The notes: a model not told the origin generated them from the sequence alone. A DNA stretch of 34,618 nt from Reticulitermes lucifugus (GCA_026260175.1 JAKCWW010000140.1:84064-118681), one strand, 5' to 3'. Counted from the first letter of the stretch, positions 19,583 through 31,387 are shown. Program-made: numbers and translations.

Positions 19583-19899
19583 TAACCTGTTTACCCGTGG
19601 GCCGGTATAGTGTAGTCGGTATAGCGCCTTGCTACGGGCTGGACAGTCCGGGGATTGAATCCTGGTGGCAGCGAGATTATCTGCACCTGTCCAAACCAGC
19701 CCTGGGGCCTGCCCAGTCTCCTATACAATGGGTACCGGGTCTCTTTCCCGGGGGTGAAGCGGCTGGCGCGTTGAGTTGACCACCCATCCTCATCTAGTGC
19801 CAGGGTTAAAGAAAGAGTAGAGCTATACCTCTATTCCTTCTCTGGGCCTTCATGGCCTGTTCTAGGGAGAAGTTTACCTTACCTTTAACCTGTTTACCC
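19583..19899 (+). mobile_element. SINE family A, copy 2, full length with 14-bp TSD
   Basis: A perfect 14-base duplication TAACCTGTTTACCC (19583-19596 and 19886-19899) brackets a 289-bp element. The head is tRNA-like: TAGTGTAGTCGG A box (19609-19620) and GGGATTGAATCC B box (about 19651). The body runs CCAAACCAGCCCTGGGGCC, TTCCCGGGGGTGAAGCGG and AGAGCTATACCTCTATTCC to a (TTACC)n 3' end. It retains several CpGs in an otherwise CpG-poor region, which suggests a young copy. It probably lies in the 3' UTR of the adaptor gene. Confidence 0.92.
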
Positions 19900-19910
19900 A
19901 GTTACAAGGA

Positions 19911-20059
19911 TTAACCCTGTGACATCAAAAGATGACTTCATTCAACACACAGTATGGTGGTGAGAAAACTGAATGTTGCTTGAAGTCACTGGCCGTGAAC
20001 GTGCAAAGTAATGGGCAGCAGAGTACACTGGGCACATAATTCCAATGCCAAAGGGTTAA
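19911..20059. mobile_element. piggyBac-like MITE, family M1, intact copy
   Basis: The element is TTAA-CCCTGTGACATC ... ATGCCAAAGGG-TTAA. The TTAA duplications at 19911-19914 and 20056-20059 flank 141 bp with short CCCT/AGGG ends. It starts only 11 bases after the SINE's right duplication. It has no coding capacity, so it would depend on a piggyBac-type transposase supplied elsewhere. Confidence 0.7.
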
Positions 20060-21589
20060 AGACAGTGTTCATATTTTACAGAAGATAAGATTTTACATTT
20101 TGATTTCATTTCCGTTTCACATGAAGCTTGACTGCGGTTGGGATGTAGAACAGCCGAAGTGGGCAGTACAGACATCCTTCTGAATTCTTCAGTTGTTGTT
20201 TGGTGGTCATGTGATAACAAGCAGTCAGAACAATCCAGTGTTTTCATTTTTCTTTTTTTTTTTTTTNTTTCATGTGATCCAAAAATAAATTGCCAAAAAG
20301 CAGATGAATAGAACTGGCCGATCCCATGCTTTGCACTGGATTATTCTGATTGGTTTTCATCCACGCTTCATGAGAGAAGAACTGGTGTAGCCAGATAGTT
20401 GCGTAAGGGGGAGAAGTATGTGATTATATTATTGGAGAGAAAATAGAAAATGGTATAGACGGTAGTGGAGCCCGATGACATTCTTATAGCACTGCACTTA
20501 GAACGGTTTCAGTTGATCTACGTGGACTCGGAGGGATGTCAGGTTAGTTGGTTACAAGTACCCATAGAGCGCAGATCATTCTGTGTTGCCCACTATTGGG
20601 GGGGGGGATAGAGAGAAAAATGTTCTTCATGGAATACTCATCCTGTACTATGGCACTGTCTGAGATATGAATCCACAGAATGATTTGTACTCAAGGATGT
20701 GAAATAGTGTCAGTGTGTGGAAGCACATATCCGGAGAGCTATTAAGTGGAATAAAAGTGATGTACTGAGGTAAGAACACAAGCCCGTGGTTTTATAAAGT
20801 GAGACAACTTTGCTGCTGCTCCAGCAACAGGTGCTATAATACCTACTCCTCTCATACTCCAGGCTGTAAGCAAGTTGCCTGCACACACAGTGCCATAAGA
20901 TTGCGATCTGGCTCTAACATCTACCATTCAGTGATCAGGAACATTTAATGTCTTATCTTAATCTCTGTTCTTTGTCTTCATGTAGTTGTAACTTCAGTTA
21001 TGTTGCAGTTTTCACTGTTGCGGTCTTAGAGGTGGTTTGAGTATGGACTTCACCACTACATAAGTTCTCCACTGTGCCATTGAAGAAAGTGAATTTTAAG
21101 TGAATGCTTGCGTGTATGATGCATAGCCAATAGGCGTGTTGTGAGTACAGCATAACTTAAGGGTCAGTATGTGATAAGTCTCCATATTTTTGTTAATTTT
21201 GGTTGGTAATAAAAATGTCTTCTATCATTGGAAGATACAGACTTGTCTTTTGCAGAATGTTGAAGGGTTTAATGAAATTGCTGTGTATATTTTCTTGATC
21301 ATTTAGCTGTTCAGAAAGTGGTTCATTGGACAAACTTATAACTGTATTATAAGTGGCCAAATGTTACAAAGTTTCTCCAGAACAGTATACATTCTGACTA
21401 AGCATTTGCATGGTTTTTCTTACTCCCTCCAGGGAAGTACTGGAATGGCAATATAACTTGTAATGACCTACCCTTCAAACCAGTGTTCATAAACATTCAA
21501 TCCCCTCAGGTGTGGGGCATCATTAGATATTTGACCAGTCATAAAATTTGGTACTGTCGGGCAAGTTGGATGAAGCGGTTAATTTTTTG
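20060..21589. other. no gene seen; assembly N present
   Basis: Possible distal 3' UTR or intergenic DNA. A T run at 20249-20270 contains one undetermined base (20267), so its length is uncertain. A G9 run sits at about 20580. Short frames here have no recognised family. Confidence 0.5.
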
Positions 21590-21855
21590 TGTGATTTAAT
21601 GATGCTGTCAGTTGCTGAGGTTTTTTAGCATCAGTGATAGGTGAATGAATGAGTATGGAGCATTTGTAGCATGATACTGACAAGGGAAAGTAGAAGTACT
21701 TGGAGGAAAGCCTGTCCCACTGCTACTTTGTCCACCATAAATCCCATGTGGCCTGGTGTTGAGAACCCATTGTCTGCCATGGGGGGCCGATGAATAACTG
21801 CCTGAGCCCTGGCACATCCTACAAACCAGTAATACTGGTGACTTGTATGCAGCAG
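21590..21855 (-). mobile_element. SINE family B, copy 2
   Basis: On the minus strand it reads GTGCCAGGGCTCAGGCAGTT (A box region), a GGGTTCTCAACACC B box, CATGGGATTTATGGTGGACA, CAGTGGGACAGGCTTTCC, CCTTGTCAGTATCATG and CTCATTCATTCACC. It ends in the tail AACCTCAGCAACTGACAGCA. Point mutations run throughout. Confidence 0.8.
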
Positions 21856-21900
21856 GTGCCTGAACTCCCACTATCCAGACAGAGGTATTCTATAGTTTTG

Positions 21901-22290
21901 TCAGTGACTCAATGTAAATGCCAGGGTAGTGCCTAGCATTAGGCCACAGCTGCTTCCTTTCAGACCATGTCCGGTTCGTTGCTGACCATCAGTCATTCGG
22001 TGATTTGTACTGATACGCAGATTTTCAGGTTTTCGTAACGGTGTAGACAGTTTAGTGCTTTCATCATCTTGTAGGTTGAAAATGTCCAAGTCAACCCTTG
22101 ACAACGAGCCCTCTGTGTTGCCTTGAAACATCAGAAACCAATTACCCATTGACACAGTATCATATACCAGAAGAATGAGATCTTCCATATACTCGTAGTT
22201 CAAGTTAGAGATGGCGTCACTGAGTGAACTGTATATAAATAAATATGTAAAATCATTACCTGAGACCTGGTTGCATAAGCTGAAGTCCAC
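21901..22290 (-). repeat. possible degraded repeat with a broken frame
   Basis: A 129-residue minus-strand frame contains SLSDAISNLNYEYMEDLILL and GNTEGSLSRVDLDIF with RKPENLRISTNH. It vaguely recalls a recurrent insect repeat peptide. No second copy is in the window, and no splice or start context supports a gene. Confidence 0.25.
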
Positions 22291-22527
22291 TGAGAACCCT
22301 CATAAGACAGAAAGGAGATAGCTGAACATTGTAGTTGAATCAGTAGCAGTCCTATGTCATGTTCAGTAGGTTTCATAGTCAAACTCTGGCCCAGACATCT
22401 GCAGTCAAGTTTAGCCGTGATAAGTGCATTCCGTATTATATCCAGTTCACCAGTCCTGTCATTTGATGCTTTGTAATCTGAGCTATTGAAAATTTCAAAT
22501 ATTAGTTAAATGAATAAACACAAAAGG

Positions 22528-22968
22528 ATGTTCAGGTTTAGGCATAAAAAGGAGGAAGTAAAAGGGAATTGAGAAAAGTGCATAATGAAGAGCTTTGTGA
22601 TCTGTGCTCCTCACCATATATTATTCAGGTGATTGAATCAAGGAGGGTGAGATGGGTAGGGCATGTGGCACATACTGGGGGGAAGATAGAAATGCATATG
22701 AGGTTTTGGTGGGGAAACCTGATGAAAAGAGAACACTTGGAAGACATGGGCATAGATGGAAGGGTAATATGGAAATGGAGCTTAGAGAGAGAGGATGGGA
22801 GGATATGGCCTGAATTCATTTTACTTGGGATAGGGACAAGTGTGTGGCTGTTGTGAACATGGTATTAAACATTTGAGTTTTGTAAAATGCGTTGAATTTC
22901 CTGACTAGGTGAGGAACTGTTAGTGTCTCAAGAAGGACTCTGCTCCTTGGCATTAGTCAGATGTTCGT
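22528..22968 (+). mobile_element. LINE 3'-end fragment (family L, copy 4)
   Basis: Plus-strand frames read HNEELCDLCSSPYIIQVI, then SRRVRWVGHVAHTGGK and a broken GRPxxRWED region. The shared tail is GAATTTCCTGACTAGGTGAG (22896) and TCAAGAAGGACTCTGCTCC (22928). Frames shift around 22700, so it is inactive. Confidence 0.87.
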
Positions 22969-23690
22969 AAGTCTTCCCATCTTATCACCACCTCTTCTCC
23001 AGTAATACAGCTCAACTCAGGCATTGACCACCTCAGCTGTGCTCCTTGGCTTTTGTTTCTGGTCTTCCAGCTCTTGCTTGCCAAGATTTGTATATCTTGT
23101 TCTTTGCTATATAGCCCTCTCATTGCAGGTGTTTCTCTCTTCTCCATACCGTCTGGGCATCTTAGCACTGCTTACACAGACGTGTTTTATTTCACGTGAA
23201 CCATTGCTGTCTTGCTCTTTGGTTGCATCTTCCTTGTCATTAGTTTTCATGGTTTAGGCACATTGACCTGTGTAAATTCAGAATTAAAACTTAAGGAATG
23301 AATCCTCTGTAATTTTCTAAGAGTCCATGAACAGTGTATAAACTGAAGGGATTTTGTGTCGCATCTGGTATATCATATCTGCGAGACCACACAGTGCTAC
23401 ATTCCATAAGATCTGAGCATTCAGAGTTACTGTCATGAGAACCTCACATTTCACAGTTGATAAGGGTATTGCAAGCCCATTACTTCTTTACCTGTTTAAG
23501 TCACATTTCAAAATCATATCCCTTTAAGAAAGTTTTGCATCATCAGTTTTCTGTCTTTTTTTTTTTTTTTTTAACCGTAATCTGTTGATTTTGTTTCATC
23601 TGTCACTCATGAACTTGGTCCAAAAGACTTTCTCTTGTCTTCCTGTAATTTTTTTTTTTCTTAAATAATTACAGTTGTCTGTGGGTTGAC
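22969..23690. other. no gene seen
   Basis: AT-rich intergenic or intronic sequence with T runs at about 23557-23572 and 23649-23659. No coding, RNA or repeat signal is recognised. Confidence 0.5.
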
Positions 23691-23691
23691 T

Positions 23692-24230
23692 GTTTTTAGG
23701 TGTGATTGCAAAATTGCAAAAAACAACTATTAGCATTGTGCCTGTCTGTCTGTCTGTCCGTCCACATGGAACAGCTTGGCTCCCACCAGACAGATTTTCA
23801 TGAAATTTGTTATTTAAGGATTTTTCGAAAATTTGTCGAGAAAATTAAATTTTCATTAAAATCTGGCATGAATAACAGGTACTTTCCGTGATGACCGATG
23901 TACATTTATGATATCTCACTGAATTCTTCTTAGAATGAGAAATGTTTGAGACAGATTTGCAGAGAAAATGAAGACACATTTTATGTTCAATAAATTTTTT
24001 TCCAAAAATTGTGCCATTTATGAGATACATGTGGAAAAATATGGTAGAGCCAGACAGGCCACAGATGACGATGTAATGCAGCACATGCACTTGCGTGACA
24101 GATAACTAAGGCAAGATTACACAGACTCATAATATTTAATACTTACTGCTTTCCATTGCAACAATGGTTATGCGAACGTGCTTCATTGTTACGTTATAGA
24201 TACGTTGCCTGTCTTGTTATTAGCCAACAA
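23692..24230 (+). repeat. repeat family R, copy 2
   Basis: It starts TTTTTAGGTGTGATTGCAAA, has a (CTGT)n-CCGTCC run, GCTTGGCTCCCACCAGACAG, TTTTCATGAAATTTG and ends GTTACGTTATAGATACGTTG with CCTGTCTTGT. It is longer than copy 1 (539 against 366 bases) by extra AT-rich DNA in the middle. Confidence 0.6.
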
Positions 24231-25687
24231 CCTTGGCAAATAACCATCCCCATGTGTTGTTCAGTTCAACAGTTCAAATGTATTTTGAAGTAGAGGCTAT
24301 GATAACACAGGTGTTCCATGTTTGAAAGGTGTTGTTATTGAGTAGCAATATGACTAACAAACTTGCTGTCATCAGTCTGAGTACACTTGCCATGCTGTGT
24401 GTTTGAACATGAAATGGAAAATGAATGTCAGCGCGATATTTCTTTGGAAATCCAGGGAGAGTGTATCGAAGGCATGCCCAAGTCGGTCCTGGGAATTTTG
24501 AGAATGTGGGCTGTGTAGAAGGAAGGGTGTCCCAATAGTCACTGGGACCTGACAAAATTGTTTTAATACAATTGAAATTGGTGTGTAGATTTTTGGGATA
24601 TTGCATCGTTTCATTTGGTTCTGTGCTACTGCAGGGAAATGATATTTTTCAATTGGTGGTGAGTGTAAAACTGTAAATTGTATATAGATTTGTAAGAAAA
24701 TATTTATAACTTACTTCAGGTTAATGTGCAAGATTTTATAGGAATCCAGTGAATAAGCAACGTCTTATTCAAGCCATGGACTTCCACAGAAATTTATGTG
24801 CTATATACTCCAAGTTGTACTACTTCCTCATGATTCTCTTTCATGCGTTTGTTTTAGACGTTCTTGTTGTGTTTGAATGCTGTTGTTCATCATAACTTGA
24901 AGTTTGTAACCATGTTACTTACATTTGGAGAACAGCCAGTGCGTGAGAGTTTAGATATTATGTGTATGGTCACCAGATTTGTTTCAGTGACCAGATTTTT
25001 AACGACTGAAATTGGTAGTATTCACTTTTTTGAATGGCTTTTAAAGGCTAGTGGAAGTCATTACTGTAGAATATAACATGGCTCATGTCTGAAAGGTTGC
25101 TTGCTGGTTGGGTAATATTGTTAATGAATTACAGTATGCAAAAAAAAAATGCCATAGATTTTACTTAATTTTGTACAGCGTATTTCAGAAATAAATGCGC
25201 TTCTTCGGATATTTGTTGTTTATGAAATTGCAGATGTATTTATATTTGTCTAGTCTTGACTCTGTAAGATTGACTTGAAAACATTCCATCCATTCTTCAG
25301 TGGTTAATTATTACTGCTTTTAATTATAATGTGATTATGAATCATTCCATGTGTCTAAACATTTTATGCTTGTGGAAACTGTGCAGGCAGACTTGCACTG
25401 GATTGTCAAATGAATTGAATTATTGCAAAATAATATGTGTATATATTATATATATATAAAAAGCAAGAGAATTGCTGTAATAGATTACTAAATATGCTGA
25501 TCAACAAAACAATACAACGACATTTAATCAAGTCACTTGAAGTTGTAGGGACCTGATGTTCAGAGGCTCAAAAACGATTTGTTCGTGAAGTCTGCCGGTT
25601 GTTCAAAACTATGCATTATGTAAAGTTATGGGGATCTCCGTAATTGTACTTCACATACAAGTATATTGGTACTGTTTGATAGTGTAA
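24231..25687. other. no gene seen
   Basis: AT-rich sequence with a short AT microsatellite at about 25432-25460 and an A9 run at 25141. Overlapping 80 and 110 residue minus-strand frames at 24274-24614 show no family resemblance. Confidence 0.5.
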
Positions 25688-25940
25688 GCTTATTGTTTAT
25701 TTTCATGTGTGTTATTTAACAGTGCTGTCAGTTGCTAAGATTATGTAGCATCGACGAATGAGTATAAAGCGTTGGTGGAATGATGCTGATGGGAAAACCG
25801 GAGTACTTGGAAATGACCTGTCCCAGTAGCACATTTTTCCACCACAAATCCCACATGGATTGGCCTGGGATTGAGCCCAGACCTCCATGGTGAGAGGCCA
25901 ACGACTAACTGCCTGAGCCATGGCACAGCTTATTGATTTA
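25688..25940 (-). mobile_element. SINE family B, copy 3, with TSD
   Basis: On the minus strand the head reads GTGCCATGGCTCAGGCAGTT with B-box-like GGGCTCAATCCC. The body is ATGTGGGATTTGTGGTGGAA, TACTGGGACAGGTCATTTCC and TTCCCATCAGCATCATTCC. The tail is CATAATCTTAGCAACTGACA. AGCTTATTGTTTA (left) and AGCTTATTGATTTA (right) flank it as a target-site duplication with one indel. The short minus-strand frames inside are SINE sequence. Confidence 0.88.
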
Positions 25941-28900
25941 GTGCTCCTGTGTCATGAGCTGTACATTATAATTATCTACTAGCTTATTATTTTCTTAGAT
26001 CTTTTGGGAGATAAAATGCATTTTCATACTGGAACTTGTAATTTATAATATATGTAAGTTTATGTTCTGCAGAACAGTGGTTTCTTGTGACCTAGTGGTG
26101 TTGATGGCTGGCAGGTTTAGTTAATTTATTTTTCTTGTGTTCTGATAACCTCTTTTGGAATCATTGCCCTTATGTTCATTGCATTTTTTTTGTTGACTTA
26201 GACGTTGAAAGTTAGTTTTAGAAATTAATTCTTCAGTGGCTGTAGACAGCACTAGGTCATGTAAGTCACTGTTCACAATGCTTGATTTGTGAATCAAAAG
26301 TTTCTGGTGTTTATGTCTGTGATAATGAAGAACAGCATTTATAACAGAAAGCTGATAATTCAGTAATGTGTTGTATAAGACCATCAGGTACAGATCGACT
26401 CTGCGGTCACTTATTTATTATAGTTTTCTCATACATTTTGGTTGTATGACCAACCTGAGCAAGGTCACACAGTAATAGCTAATTAAGGTTATTACATACA
26501 TTTATTGTTCCTAATGACCATATTAATTATGATCATTTTCTTCCCTATCAGTCAAATGAAACGTTAGAAGTTCAGCATCTTGTATTTATGTTTGGACCTA
26601 TTTGTGTAGCCAGCCAGTACAATGTTATTACTGTACTTTATACAATATATATGTGTGTGTCTAATTTGTTTGTCAGTTTTTATGAACTCACTCTGCTTGC
26701 ACAATGTTAGCACACTACTGCTTTGAGACTGAACAAAATTCTATAGTAATTAATGAACTCAGTGCTACAGAAAATCCACTATAATACTGAGATACTAGCT
26801 GGGCAGTAACAACAAGAAGTATCCTCAAAAGAAAGCAACATATATGCATTTCTGTCCTTTGCATAGTGCCACAGAGATCATTGAACTTATAAACTGATGG
26901 ACACATTAGACACACATGTTTATTGTACTAGGTGGTGCTATTTAAATGACTGACCACACAAACAGAGCTTTAGTCAACTCTAAAATTCTAAAGGATAGTC
27001 AGTCTTAATAGCAATGTTTTAACATTTTTTTCTAAGTGGCAGGGAAGAAAGTAATCGTAATTAATGCAGTTACAGGAACGAATCTGCATACGTAATAACC
27101 TGAAGCAGTCATCACTGCATACGAGTCAGATTGTTCTGAGCGTGGTCATATGACCGAAACATATAGAAGTTTGTATTAAATAAGTGAATATGGAGTAGCT
27201 GTGTACTTTGTTGGTTACATATGATAAACTGTTTTACTAAGTGCATGGTAAAGATGAAACAAAACTGGTACTTCAGTATTTGAAAGGAAAACTGTCAATT
27301 TGAGTACTTTTTGTACAGCTATTATAACATAAATCTTAATGTATGTTTTATTTTTTCAACATACAAACATTCCTACAAGAACTTAACAACTGGTAAAGCT
27401 TAAGGCTTCAAACATACATAATAGTGTAAACATACCCGATGTTTTCTTCATGTTATGGCACATTTTGAAATTCATGATTTGTATCTTTGGTGACCTTGTT
27501 AAAATGTAAAACAGCTACTTCAGTTATCACTGTATAGGCCATCATATTTAACCCTATGTCATGTGTTGACGACTATGAAATGTCATAAGATGGCAGTGAA
27601 AATAGTTTACTTTCTGAACAGGATGAACAACATGGATAGTTTGTGATAATCTTTAGGAATTTATTTTTGAAGTGTATTGTGAGTAAACAAACTTAAAATA
27701 TGCCAGCATGTTAAACAAATGACAGTCAGGATGATGTATGTGCCACAGATTAAGCATTGGTTCCATCATAGTATTATGTATAGAAAATCAGGGAACACAT
27801 ACTGTATGTGTTAGAAAGTTCGAACCATTTCCAGATGTTACGAAAGTTAACAAATTCCATTTATAACTTGATGTTTATAATGTTCTTAACTGATTTTAGT
27901 TTTGTAGATTTGCTTTGTGGATCATGCATAATGAGAGACTGGGTCAAGCAGCGTTTTCTTTAACTGTACAGAACTTCTTTTATGGAGATACATTGTGAAT
28001 GAAACTGGAAGAATTTACAAAATGTTGGGTATTAAAACAGCTGGTGGAAGCTGTTCATAGCCAGGCTTGACACACTATTTCAGCACAATTATATTTTACT
28101 TTAAAAAGATTATTAAACATTTGTATATAATGGTATCATTTTTATATTGTCCTTTTCATTTTCGTGAGTGTTCCTGTTTGTCTTGAATCAACTAGGGCAT
28201 GTGTGCTTGGCCATTTGGAGTTTGTCAGCAACAAGGGCAACATTACTGGGAGTGCCCCCGTCACTTCTCTCTCCTCGGTTTGTGACGTGCACTAGAAAAG
28301 TATCTGTCAATTACAATGAAAAAATAATTCCATAACATTAAATTTAGTTTTAAAAGACAGTTTTATGGTGTCACAGTACCAGCTTTTAAGATATGATGTA
28401 ATCCCGACACAGAAAGTTTTGCATCGTGAGGGATTGGGATGCTTTGTACATTTCCTGCCAATGCAAGTAGCTGTTGCACTTGATCTGAATGTGCTGTCCC
28501 CAGTTCGTTTGCCTTTTTGCATTATTTCTAGCATTTTGTAACCGTGTGTGGATTAGAGAGAGCTGTCACCTTGCAAAGTTGAAGTATATTGATGTTTAAA
28601 AGCATTTATGACTATTTCATCTATCTGATGTAACAATGCCTCACTGTTTTCACTTCAGGTAGTGGATGATGGAAACACCCCATTGTCTTGGATAACTGTT
28701 ACGAACATTTCTGCAGTGCCTTTGCATGAGGCATGTGCAAGAAATATATTTACTTTGTGTAATTATTGAGACAGGTTTTATAAAATCCAGGGCTTCCAGG
28801 AATGTTTTATCTTTGGGATGTTCATATGTGAAACCATTTAATTTGAAAATTAAACCTGAAAATTATTATTATTAAATTGTATTATCAAGGAAATGTTAAA

Positions 28901-28976
28901 TTGTGGTCAGAGAAGTTTTAGGTTTTCCAAAGATATAAGAAGTATTTTATATATACATCAAGAAATATAAATTTGA
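25941..28976. other. no gene seen; one hammerhead-like relic inside
   Basis: Three kilobases of AT-rich, CpG-poor DNA without coding signature. The only structure recognised is the module at 27131-27230. TTTAACCCTATGTC at 27547 resembles a MITE end but lacks a partner. Confidence 0.5.
27131..27230 (+). repeat. hammerhead-like module, copy H5, with family tail
   Basis: CTGAGCG (27136) precedes a 5-bp hairpin GGTCA/TGACC (27144-27148, 27151-27155), then intact GAAA (27156-27159) and CATATA. Downstream TATTAAA...AGTGAAT and a CTTTGTTGGTTAC end match the sequence after H2 (TATTAAAGTGAAAGTG...CTGTTGGTT). Compared with H2 the stem bases differ but still pair, while the cleavage triplet is lost. 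Confidence 0.5.
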
Positions 28977-28984
28977 AGATTTCC

Positions 28985-29050
28985 GTCTTGGGGATATGAT
29001 ACCATGTAGACGTTTCAGAGGAGTTTGCTGCCTTCATCTTCAGGTTAATC
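28985..29050 (-). repeat. hammerhead-like module, copy H6
   Basis: On the minus strand CTGAAGA (29043-29037), GAAGG and CCTCT around a CAGCAAACT loop (four of five pairs), then GAAACGTC and CATGGTATCATAT. Both core sequences are intact, but almost no room is left for stem III. Confidence 0.4.
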
Positions 29051-29717
29051 GAAGAAGAGTGACTCATATCCATGAACATGGAAATCTTCATCAGCATTGC
29101 TCTGGAACCCCAGATCTCAAAATGAAACTGGCCTGGTAAGCATTTTAGAGTGCTACATCAGACCAAACCTGCACCTGCCACAAGTGGAATGTTGTGAGCA
29201 TTGGTTGTAATGTTTTTGTGAAGCTTTGTGAGCAATGGTTGCTTGATTATACCCTTATTTGGTTTGTCATTGTGCATTGTCTGAGATACACCTAATAGAC
29301 ACCATGTTTAAGGACCTGAGTCTACTCCCATCTTCAGATTGTCATGTTATACCGCTCACATAATAACACACATCTCAAGAAACTAAGAACTAGGTACTGT
29401 CTGTAAGCATTAAATTACGTGAATTTGAGCTGATAAAACAGAAGTTGGTGAGTTCATCGCAGCCAGAACAAGCATTGTACATGATAGGTTTACAATGTGA
29501 CAGTTAAAAAATGTGCATAATTGTTAATGTCATTTTAGGGACAAAAAAATTAGTTTATTGAATTGTGAGTGATTGTGTGAGTGGTCCAACACTATAGCAT
29601 TAGAACCTGAAGCTGAGAGCGCAGTCAGCTCCCAAAATATTTGTGTGTGTCTGGCAAAGGATAGTGTCCAATGAAAAAAGGGCATAATAGCATCAGTCCT
29701 GTGTCAGTTCTATAGAT
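29051..29717. other. no gene seen
   Basis: AT-rich DNA between two retroelement relics, without a recognised gene or repeat. Confidence 0.5.
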
Positions 29718-29822
29718 GATAACTAACTCCTCGTAGCAGAGTCGTTCCAGAGAAATTACTATGCACAGTTAGTTGAGAAATTCCACACCATTTAGGGATT
29801 CTGAAGGTTCAGTTTTGCAGAG
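29718..29822 (-). mobile_element. LINE 3'-end fragment (family L, copy 5)
   Basis: The reverse complement reads GAACCTTCAGAATCCC, GTGGAATTTCTCAACTAACT and GAACGACTCTGCTACGAGGA followed by GTTAGTTATC. This is the same 3' terminus as the other four copies, but only about 105 bases long. Confidence 0.7.
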
Positions 29823-31380
29823 TGCACAACATAATTACGTAAAAACAAACTAAAGGCAGTAATAGTGTAATTACATCTGTGAATTTCGGAGTAGTAGCTG
29901 TCAGTGTGGTACTGCTGGCTGCTGGTTCTGGTCGTTTCATGACTCGATTGACACCATAAAAAGTCTGTCAGCATACAGTTTTCCATTCTCACTTGATGTC
30001 TTGTGGTACAGGTTCTTTCTTTGTAGGAGTAATTCTTCTGTTATGGTGGACAGTAGCCAGTTTTAACCAGTTATGGAGTGGAGACGGTCAAGAAGGTGAA
30101 TCTGAGATAGAGCATAAGACTCAGAACAGTGTGTACAATTGGTTTTGTCACCATGGGAATTTGAGGGGGGGGGGGTGAGAGTTTCAAGGACTGTGTCTGG
30201 GGAGGGGGTCTGCATACATGGTTTTGTCAGGTACTTCAGATATTGTCAAATTTTAAACGCCTATAATTTTAAAAATTCTTGAATTCGATCTTTAAGGTTG
30301 AATTTTGTGATTTTTATGGCCACTTCTCAAATCAGTTCTAGCTAAATCATTCTTATTGCTTGCCCCCTTCTCATTCATGGCTACTGTGTTGTTGTAATAA
30401 TATAGTAAACAATGAAAGATATTTACAGAAATTGTTGTGTTTACATTCTGGCATCAAGCCCTCTTTCCACAATTTTCAACATTCCATTACATCAGCTTGT
30501 GGTCATGTGGGTTGTGGAACCATGTAGTGTTATTGGTGGGTACCAGCAATGTGAAGGAACATGCAGCCTCCATCTTCAGAGTTGAAATGAGTAGGTTGAG
30601 GATGCGGTCGGGTTATATGGAGAACGTTTATTCAGACCCACGTGAAGAGGCAGCAGATAGATTCCAATTGGGCCAATAGGAAAGGCTGTTATTCACTGGT
30701 AAGATGGTACAGTGTTACAACCCAGAAGACCATAATTTGAATATCGTCATGAAAACCTCGTATATTCCAGTACATACCGTATTACAGGCTTGAAGGTGGG
30801 ATAAAATTAATTGTGCTGTAGTATAAAAAATGTGAATAATTTCTGAATAGATTCAGGCCTTAGGATAATGGGAGTGACTAAGAATGAGCATGCAGACTGT
30901 AGGATCTGACGTGAAGGAGACTTCATTCTTCTTGCTGGAACACCGAACAAATATTTTTCCTCCGATGTATACATTTCTTCACGATGAAGTTTTTTTTTTG
31001 CACTGTCAGATTTTCAAAATTGTTCCTTGGTTAATATAATTAAGCAAACAGTGGCTGGAGGGAGGGCAATTGGAGAGCGTGCATGGTAGGTGTGGTAGGA
31101 AGTGTTCTAGGTCTCGTTTCCTCCGTTTGTTCGATAGGAAAAATGTGAGAAAAGTGTACACAGTTGGTGGAAAATGAGTGTAGTATTAAATACTGTGTCA
31201 TTTAAGAACATACTGCACTTCCTGTAATTCAGTTTTCCCAACGTGACATTTCCATCCACACCTCACTTGTTCTTTATATTCTCTGGTACAGGATTTGAGG
31301 TGCATAATGCGGTCTCGGTTAGGACACCGTGTTGTCTGGTACATGGTTATGAATGTTTTGGAGGATCATTCTGGGTCTGT
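29823..31380. other. no gene seen; contains module H7
   Basis: AT-rich DNA with a G run at 30164-30175. Frames at 29993-30178 and 30437-30679 carry no known motif; the second overlaps a hammerhead-like relic. Confidence 0.5.
30541..30582 (-). repeat. hammerhead-like module, copy H7
   Basis: On the minus strand CTGAAGA (30579-30573) is followed by GGAGG and CCTTC, which pair with one G-U wobble, then ACATTGCTGGTACC. The GAAA core has changed to ACAT. Confidence 0.35.
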
Positions 31381-31387
31381 CTTCACA

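Noticed and set aside
20249..20270. T run with an N as a biological signal
   Set aside because: An undetermined base in a homopolymer is most simply a sequencing or assembly uncertainty.
27547..27562. TTAACCCTATGTC as a fourth piggyBac-type end
   Set aside because: No matching GGGTTAA end within several hundred bases.
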